Source: DATDMG01 sp036518955
Lineage (GTDB): Bacteria; Actinomycetota; Actinomycetes; Actinomycetales; Kineosporiaceae
NCBI GenBank assembly: GCA_036518955.1
Contig: DATDMG010000180.1
Location: 1 to 15,855, forward strand
Length of the DNA: 15,855 nt
Direction of reading: 5' to 3'
Each line of letters starts with the position of its first letter. Within the stretch, counting starts at the first letter, position 1. The notes below the pieces were generated by a model. The model saw only the letters and a list, made by a program, of their open reading frames with translations, was not told the DNA's origin and searched no databases. Positions 12,155 through 15,855 of this stretch are shown here, one piece after another. Position numbers and translations under genes: made by a program.

Positions 12155-13357
12155 GTGGCCCAGCCGGAGGGGCAGCGGTCGCTCGCGGGGCGGCTCAGGG
12201 AGCTGCGGCTCCGGCATCGGGGTGGCGTGGTCACCCAGGCCCGGCTCGCCGCCGTGCTCGGGGTGAGCACGCCCTCGATCTCCTCCTGGGAGTCCGGCGC
12301 GGCCGTCCCCCCGGCGGAGCGGCTGCGCGACTACGCGCTCGCCTTCGCCGCCGACCGCGTCTTCGCCTCGGGGCGTGCCCTCACCGACGGTCGGGCCCTG
12401 GAGGAGGTGGAGGCGGACCTCTCGCCGGCCGAGGAGCGGCGCCGGCAGGACCTGATCGACGAGCTGGTCCGGCTTCGCGACCGCGCGATGCGCCCGGACG
12501 ACGCGCCGACGCCCGGGACCGGCGCCCTCGGCGGCAGGTTCTGGTACTTCCCCGACAGCGCCCCGATCCGCATCATCTCCACGCCCGCCTGGCCCAGCCT
12601 GGGCAGGGCCATCCCGTACGCGGATCCCTGGCACCCGAACTACGTCCAGTCGTTCCACGACGTGGACCGCGATGCCACGATCGAGCTGTTCGGGCACATC
12701 CGGGCCGAGAACCCGCTGGCCGACGTCCGGTTCCTGACGGCCGACCGAGCCACCCGGGACGACCTCACCGGGCACGTGATCGTGTTGGGGCAGGGTGACG
12801 CCGCCTACCGCTCGGGGGCGGAACGCGCGCCGGAGTCCCAACCCACGGTCATGCAGTACCTGGTGTCCCGGCTGGAACTGCCGGTCGCCACCAGGCTGCC
12901 CCAGGGCGCCGATCCCGACCTCGACCAGGAGTACATCGTCACGGTCGACGAGAGCGGGCAGCCGCGCTGGTACTCCCGCGACACCGCCCCCGCGAAGATC
13001 GAGGTGTACCGGCCGAGGTTCCTGCGCGGCCCCGACCGCCGCCGGCAGCTGCACCAGGGTCTGCCGATCCTGGAGTACGACGTCGGCCTCCTCGCCCGCA
13101 AGCCGAACGAGCTCAACCTCGCCACGACGGTCACGATCTGCTCCGGCGTGTTCAGCCGCGGCACGTACGGCGCGGTGCGCTCGCTGACCGATCCCACCCT
13201 GCGCAGCCGCAACGAGCAGTTCCTGATCGACCAGTTCGGCGGTCTCGGCGACTTCTGGTTCCTCTTCTACGTCCCGGTGTTCCGCGCCGCCGCCGGGTTG
13301 GAGACCGTTACCCCGGATCTCGAGCGACCGTTCCATCGGTTACGCAGTTCCGCCTGA
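12155..13357 (+). CDS. XRE-family regulator with large unassigned C-terminal domain
   Basis: This is a 400-aa protein. Residues 11-62 form an XRE/Cro-type helix-turn-helix (LRELRLRHRGGVVTQARLAAV, then GVSTPSISSWESG as recognition helix). A charged helical linker follows (85-112). The remaining 270 residues look like an alpha/beta sensor: PIRIISTPAW (137-146), ADVRFLTADRATRDDLTGHVIVLGQGD (189-215) and EYDVGLLARKPNE...TVTICSGVFSRGTYGAVRSLTD (307-345). The last part resembles Rossmann-like ligand-binding domains fused to actinobacterial HTH proteins, but I cannot name the family or ligand. The GTG at 12155 is preferred because GAGGAGG lies 9 nt upstream; GTG 12128 has no site. It is followed 58 nt later by the glycosyltransferase-like gene, probably in one operon. 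Confidence 0.85.
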   Translation: MAQPEGQRSLAGRLRELRLRHRGGVVTQARLAAVLGVSTPSISSWESGAAVPPAERLRDYALAFAADRVFASGRALTDGRALEEVEADLSPAEERRRQDLIDELVRLRDRAMRPDDAPTPGTGALGGRFWYFPDSAPIRIISTPAWPSLGRAIPYADPWHPNYVQSFHDVDRDATIELFGHIRAENPLADVRFLTADRATRDDLTGHVIVLGQGDAAYRSGAERAPESQPTVMQYLVSRLELPVATRLPQGADPDLDQEYIVTVDESGQPRWYSRDTAPAKIEVYRPRFLRGPDRRRQLHQGLPILEYDVGLLARKPNELNLATTVTICSGVFSRGTYGAVRSLTDPTLRSRNEQFLIDQFGGLGDFWFLFYVPVFRAAAGLETVTPDLERPFHRLRSSA

Positions 13358-13415
13358 CACCCGCCGAGCCGGGGTGCCCGGCTGCGGCATCCGTCGACCG
13401 TTGCGGGAGGCTGCC

Positions 13416-14801
13416 ATGACCACCCCGGGATTGCTGGACCCTCGCGGGGGAGCCGGGCCGACCTGGCGTTCGACGTCGCCGGGTGGTGGCACGGCCGGCG
13501 TCGGGCGCGTGACATCGACCTCGCCGCGGCACGTCCCCTCGCATCTGGAGCTGCTGTCCGCGCCGGTGGACGCGGCGGCAGCCGAGCCGGGGGACGCGGC
13601 GGCAGCCGCGCCGCTCACCGTCGTCCCGACCTGTCGGCCGGTGCGCCCGGAAGGGCCCGGGATCGGGACGGCGATCGACCTCGCCCGCGCTGGGCACGTG
13701 CACCGGCTGCTGTTTCTGGTGTCCAAGGACGCCGCCACCCCGCAGTCGGTGGCCGCCCTGCAGGAACTGGTGGCCCGTGGGCTGCCCGGCGAGGTGCCGA
13801 CGATGATCCTCGCCCTCCGGTCGGCACCGCGTGTCCGTGCCGTGTTCGACGTGGACCGGCTGCCGTTGACCAGCGCGTTCCGCCGCTACGCGAGGGGGCG
13901 TGCCGCCATCGCCCCGGGTGTCAACGAGGTGGGGATCAAGCGGAACGTCGCGCTGCTGATCGCCCGGAGCCTCGAGCTCGACCGGATCCTGTTCCTGGAC
14001 GACGACATCCGCCCGATGCCGCCCGGCTGCCCGTCGACGGGCACCCTCGACGGTGCCCGGCTGGCGGCCGCTTCGGCGGAACTGGACCGTGGCCGGTCCG
14101 TGGTCGGCTGGATCCTGCGCGGCTACGACGACAACTCGGTGGTCTGCCGGGCCGCCCGGCTGGCCGGCGTCGAGCAGCGTCAGTTCATCGGCGGCGGCGC
14201 CCTGCTCGCGGGGGTCGGGGCCGAGACGCCGTTCTTCCCGGCGATCTACAACGAGGACTGGCTCTTCCTGCTCGGCATGCTGGATCCGAACCGTCCGCCC
14301 AGCCAGGTGTTCGGCTGTGCGGGCGAGGTGCTCCAGGACCCGTACGACGGGTACGCGCCCCGGCGGGCCCGGGCCGAGGAACTCGGGGACATCCTCGGCG
14401 AGGGCCTGATGGGTCTGCTCCACGGCCCGGCGAACGCGATCACCGAGATCCCCGGGCACCGGTTCTGGCGCGAGGTCGTCGATGACCGACGGCTCATGAT
14501 CACTGACCTGCGGCGTCGACTGGCCGCTCGGTCGACCCAGGATCCCCAGGTCGGCCGAGCCGGCCAGGCCCTGGACGCCGCGCTGGCGGTGCACGCGGCG
14601 ATCGGTGCCAGGCGGAGCTTCTGGATCGACCAGTTCGTCCGTTACGTGGCCGGCTGGCAGACCGATCTGGAGGAGTGGGCCCGGCAGATGACGAAGGTTG
14701 TGGGCACCCCGGTCGACGAGGTGGCGCGAGGCGCCGTCCTCGCCTCCTGCGACGTGTTCGACATCGTCGACTCGACGGGACCGGGCGCCTGGCGCCGGTG
14801 A
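13416..14801 (+). CDS. GT-A-fold glycosyltransferase-like protein
   Basis: This is a 461-aa protein. Residues 1-65 are low complexity (including a duplicated DAAAAEP/DAAAAAP). The catalytic-like domain begins LTVVPTCRP (67-75). It has GVNEVGIKRNVALLIARSLE (168-187) and ILFLDDDIRPM (191-201), whose Asp195-197 match the metal/nucleotide-sugar DXD motif. QFIGGGALL (256-264) and YNEDWLFL (278-285) follow, the latter in the position of the catalytic-base ED motif of family-2-like enzymes. A helical region of about 130 residues closes the protein (352-461). It has no signal peptide or membrane helix, so it probably acts in the cytosol; donor and acceptor are unknown. ATG 13416 has GGGAGG 5 nt upstream. 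It is probably co-transcribed with the XRE gene. Confidence 0.8.
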   Translation: MTTPGLLDPRGGAGPTWRSTSPGGGTAGVGRVTSTSPRHVPSHLELLSAPVDAAAAEPGDAAAAAPLTVVPTCRPVRPEGPGIGTAIDLARAGHVHRLLFLVSKDAATPQSVAALQELVARGLPGEVPTMILALRSAPRVRAVFDVDRLPLTSAFRRYARGRAAIAPGVNEVGIKRNVALLIARSLELDRILFLDDDIRPMPPGCPSTGTLDGARLAAASAELDRGRSVVGWILRGYDDNSVVCRAARLAGVEQRQFIGGGALLAGVGAETPFFPAIYNEDWLFLLGMLDPNRPPSQVFGCAGEVLQDPYDGYAPRRARAEELGDILGEGLMGLLHGPANAITEIPGHRFWREVVDDRRLMITDLRRRLAARSTQDPQVGRAGQALDAALAVHAAIGARRSFWIDQFVRYVAGWQTDLEEWARQMTKVVGTPVDEVARGAVLASCDVFDIVDSTGPGAWRR

Positions 14802-14827
14802 GGACCGACCGGACGATCCCCAGAACC

Positions 14828-14857
14828 TTGCCGTAACCGGGCGGTAACTCGCACAAT
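14828..14857 (+). promoter_or_regulatory. Promoter TTGCCG-18-CACAAT for the acetyltransferase gene
   Basis: TTGCCG (14828-14833) and CACAAT (14852-14857) are 18 bp apart in the 142-bp gap after the glycosyltransferase gene. Two GTAAC direct repeats lie inside the spacer. CAGAACC (14821-14827) and GGTTCTG (14871-14877), exact reverse complements, frame the promoter. Confidence 0.45.
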
Positions 14858-14943
14858 CGCGCTGGGCCCGGGTTCTGACCGCCGGGTCCCACGGCACTCG
14901 ACGGAGCGTGTCGTCTTGGCGACGGGCGTGCGCGGGGGGTGCC

Positions 14944-15501
14944 GTGGGCGACGTGACCGATGTGCCCCGCCGGACCGAGGTGTTGTCGGTCCGGCGACTG
15001 GGTCCGGCGGAGTGGGCGGTCCTGCGCGCCCTCCGGCTCGCCGCGCTGGGCGACGCGCCGTCCGCGTTCCTCGCCGACTTGGCGGTCGAGGCGCGCCGGC
15101 CGCCCACCGAGTGGATCTCCCGCTGCCTCGCCTCGGACTGGCTCGTGGTCACCGTCGACGACCGGGACGCCGGGCTCGTCAGCCTCGCCCGACGTCCCGG
15201 TGACGAGGTCGCGCACGTCGAGGGGATGTGGGTGACACCGCAGGCGCGCGGCCGTGGGGCCGCCCGGCTGCTGCTGCGGACCGTCGAGGTGCTCGCCGGG
15301 CAACGCGGCGAGACGACCGTCGGCCTGTGGGTCTTCGACTGCAACCCGGCCGCTCGGTCGTTCTACGAGCGGTTCGGCTACCGGGCGGTGCGGCCGGTGC
15401 CGCGGCGGCAGCGGCTTCGCGACGTGCCCGGTCACGAGCGGGACGGCCGGATCGAGGAGGAACTGCGCAAGCCCCTGTGGGCTGGTTGCGCAGTGCCGTG
15501 A
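14944..15501 (+). CDS. GNAT-family N-acetyltransferase
   Basis: This 185-aa protein has a single GNAT domain, which transfers an acetyl group from acetyl-CoA to an amine. Visible features are helix 1-2 (PAEWAVLRALRLAALGDAPSAF, 21-42), the strand VEGMWVTPQ (92-100), the acetyl-CoA pyrophosphate loop QARGRGAARLLL (100-111), and NPAARSFYERFGYR (134-147) with the general-acid-position Tyr141. The substrate cannot be told. The start is uncertain. GTG 14944 follows a G-rich stretch at 5 nt, GTG 14908 would add 12 residues with GGAG almost touching it, and GTG 14953 is also possible. It has its own promoter and converges on aspC. Confidence 0.85.
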   Translation: MGDVTDVPRRTEVLSVRRLGPAEWAVLRALRLAALGDAPSAFLADLAVEARRPPTEWISRCLASDWLVVTVDDRDAGLVSLARRPGDEVAHVEGMWVTPQARGRGAARLLLRTVEVLAGQRGETTVGLWVFDCNPAARSFYERFGYRAVRPVPRRQRLRDVPGHERDGRIEEELRKPLWAGCAVP

Positions 15502-15557
15502 CATTGCGCAGCACGTGACCCTGCGTGTCGTGGCCCTGACTGCTCGTGTCGTGACCC
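15486..15557. repeat. Cluster of imperfect direct repeats at the acetyltransferase 3' end
   Basis: TTGCGCAG occurs at 15486-15493 and 15504-15511, each followed by CGTGAC. CGTGTCGTG followed by GCCC or ACCC occurs at 15524-15536 and 15545-15557, a 21-bp period. The first copy lies within the last codons and stop of the acetyltransferase gene, the rest after it. Confidence 0.6.
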
Positions 15558-15561
15558 CCCG

Positions 15562-15591
15562 GGTGTGCGGCGCCCGTCCGCGCGGCACGCC
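15562..15591. terminator. Hairpin between convergent acetyltransferase and aspC genes
   Basis: GGTGTGC (15562-15568) pairs with GCACGCC (15585-15591) with one G-U wobble. GCGC (15570-15573) and GCGC (15580-15583) extend the stem with one unpaired G on each side and a 6-nt loop. Its location between convergent genes suits a bidirectional terminator. Confidence 0.45.
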
Positions 15592-15633
15592 ACCGACGAT
15601 CGATCGACCTCACCAAGAAGGCGCTACCGCATG

Positions 15634-15855
15634 TCAGCGGGCCTCCGACAGCAGGGCCTGGATCCGGCCGACGCCCTCGACCAGGTCGTCGTCGCCGAGC
15701 GCGTACGAGAGCCGCAGGTAGCCGCTCGGGCCGAACGCCTCGCCGGGCACCACGGCGACCTCGACCTCGTCCAGGATCACCGCGGCCAGTTCGGCCGAGG
15801 TGGTGACCCGCTTGCCGCGGATCTCCCGGCCGAGGATGCCCTTCACCGAGGGGTA
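15634..15855 (-). CDS. aspC: Aspartate aminotransferase, C-terminal 73 residues (truncated by window edge)
   Basis: The frame runs in from the right edge on the minus strand and ends at TGA 15634-15636. The visible part begins YPSVKGILGRE and contains the small domain of a class I PLP aminotransferase, with VAVVPGEAFGPSGYLRLSYAL. The Arg in YLRLSYA is the substrate alpha-carboxylate-binding arginine. The sequence closely follows actinobacterial AspC, and its position beyond murB and the deaminase gene matches the usual order leading to secE-nusG. The catalytic lysine and start lie outside the window. Confidence 0.9.
   Translation of the reverse strand, partial: YPSVKGILGREIRGKRVTTSAELAAVILDEVEVAVVPGEAFGPSGYLRLSYALGDDDLVEGVGRIQALLSEAR

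Noticed and set aside
13308..15344. A 678-codon minus-strand frame opposite the glycosyltransferase and acetyltransferase genes
   Set aside because: It covers two unrelated plus-strand genes and their promoter gap, with no motifs. It is a shadow.
11177..15501. Insertion sequence or prophage remnant
   Set aside because: No transposase, integrase or paired terminal inverted repeats were found. The short duplications alone do not support a mobile element.

Overview
The window is very GC-rich with strong G/C third-position preference, and it carries several actinomycete hallmarks. These are a four-gene conservon (sensor kinase, roadblock protein, DUF742 protein, Ras-like GTPase), the chromosomal run tRNA-Thr, tRNA-Met, rpmG, two MaoC-type dehydratase genes, murB, an adenosine-deaminase-family gene and aspC, and TANNNT promoter elements placed for leaderless mRNAs. 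The source is therefore an actinobacterium (Frankia/Pseudonocardia/Streptomyces-like breadth). I cannot fix the genus from sequence alone.

Left part (1-2015): the last codons of a gene on the plus strand, possibly a PEP-utilising-enzyme mobile domain, converge on a class III PLP aminotransferase of the glutamate-1-semialdehyde aminomutase type on the minus strand. Upstream of the aminotransferase is an 81-aa unknown protein, also on the minus strand.

Conservon (2016-6981): an AT-rich promoter island with two good sigma-70-type promoters, one overlapping a palindrome, and a second perfect palindrome further down leads into a small unknown ORF. This ORF is translationally coupled by ATGA to the conservon kinase cvnA. 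cvnB follows with another ATGA overlap, then cvnC and cvnD, which overlap by 17 nt. This is a membrane-associated signalling complex in which a kinase-like protein, a roadblock/LC7 partner, a winged-helix DUF742 protein and a small GTPase act together.

Housekeeping block (7086-11015): two tRNA genes, ribosomal protein bL33 (rpmG, short and Zn-ribbon type), a hairpin, a coupled pair of HadA/HadB-like (R)-hydratase subunits for fatty-acyl dehydration, murB with a leaderless promoter, and a convergent adenosine-deaminase-family gene.

Accessory block (11177-15501): a gene of unknown function diverges from an XRE-type regulator with a large unrecognised C-terminal sensor-like region. That regulator is followed 58 nt later by a GT-A-fold glycosyltransferase-like protein. 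The divergent intergenic region has TTCA-N-TGAA palindromes and a shared TGAAGTTC 8-mer on both sides, which suggests one regulated unit. This is the best candidate for an undescribed system here. A GNAT acetyltransferase with its own promoter follows, and the window ends in the C-terminus of aspartate aminotransferase (aspC) on the minus strand.
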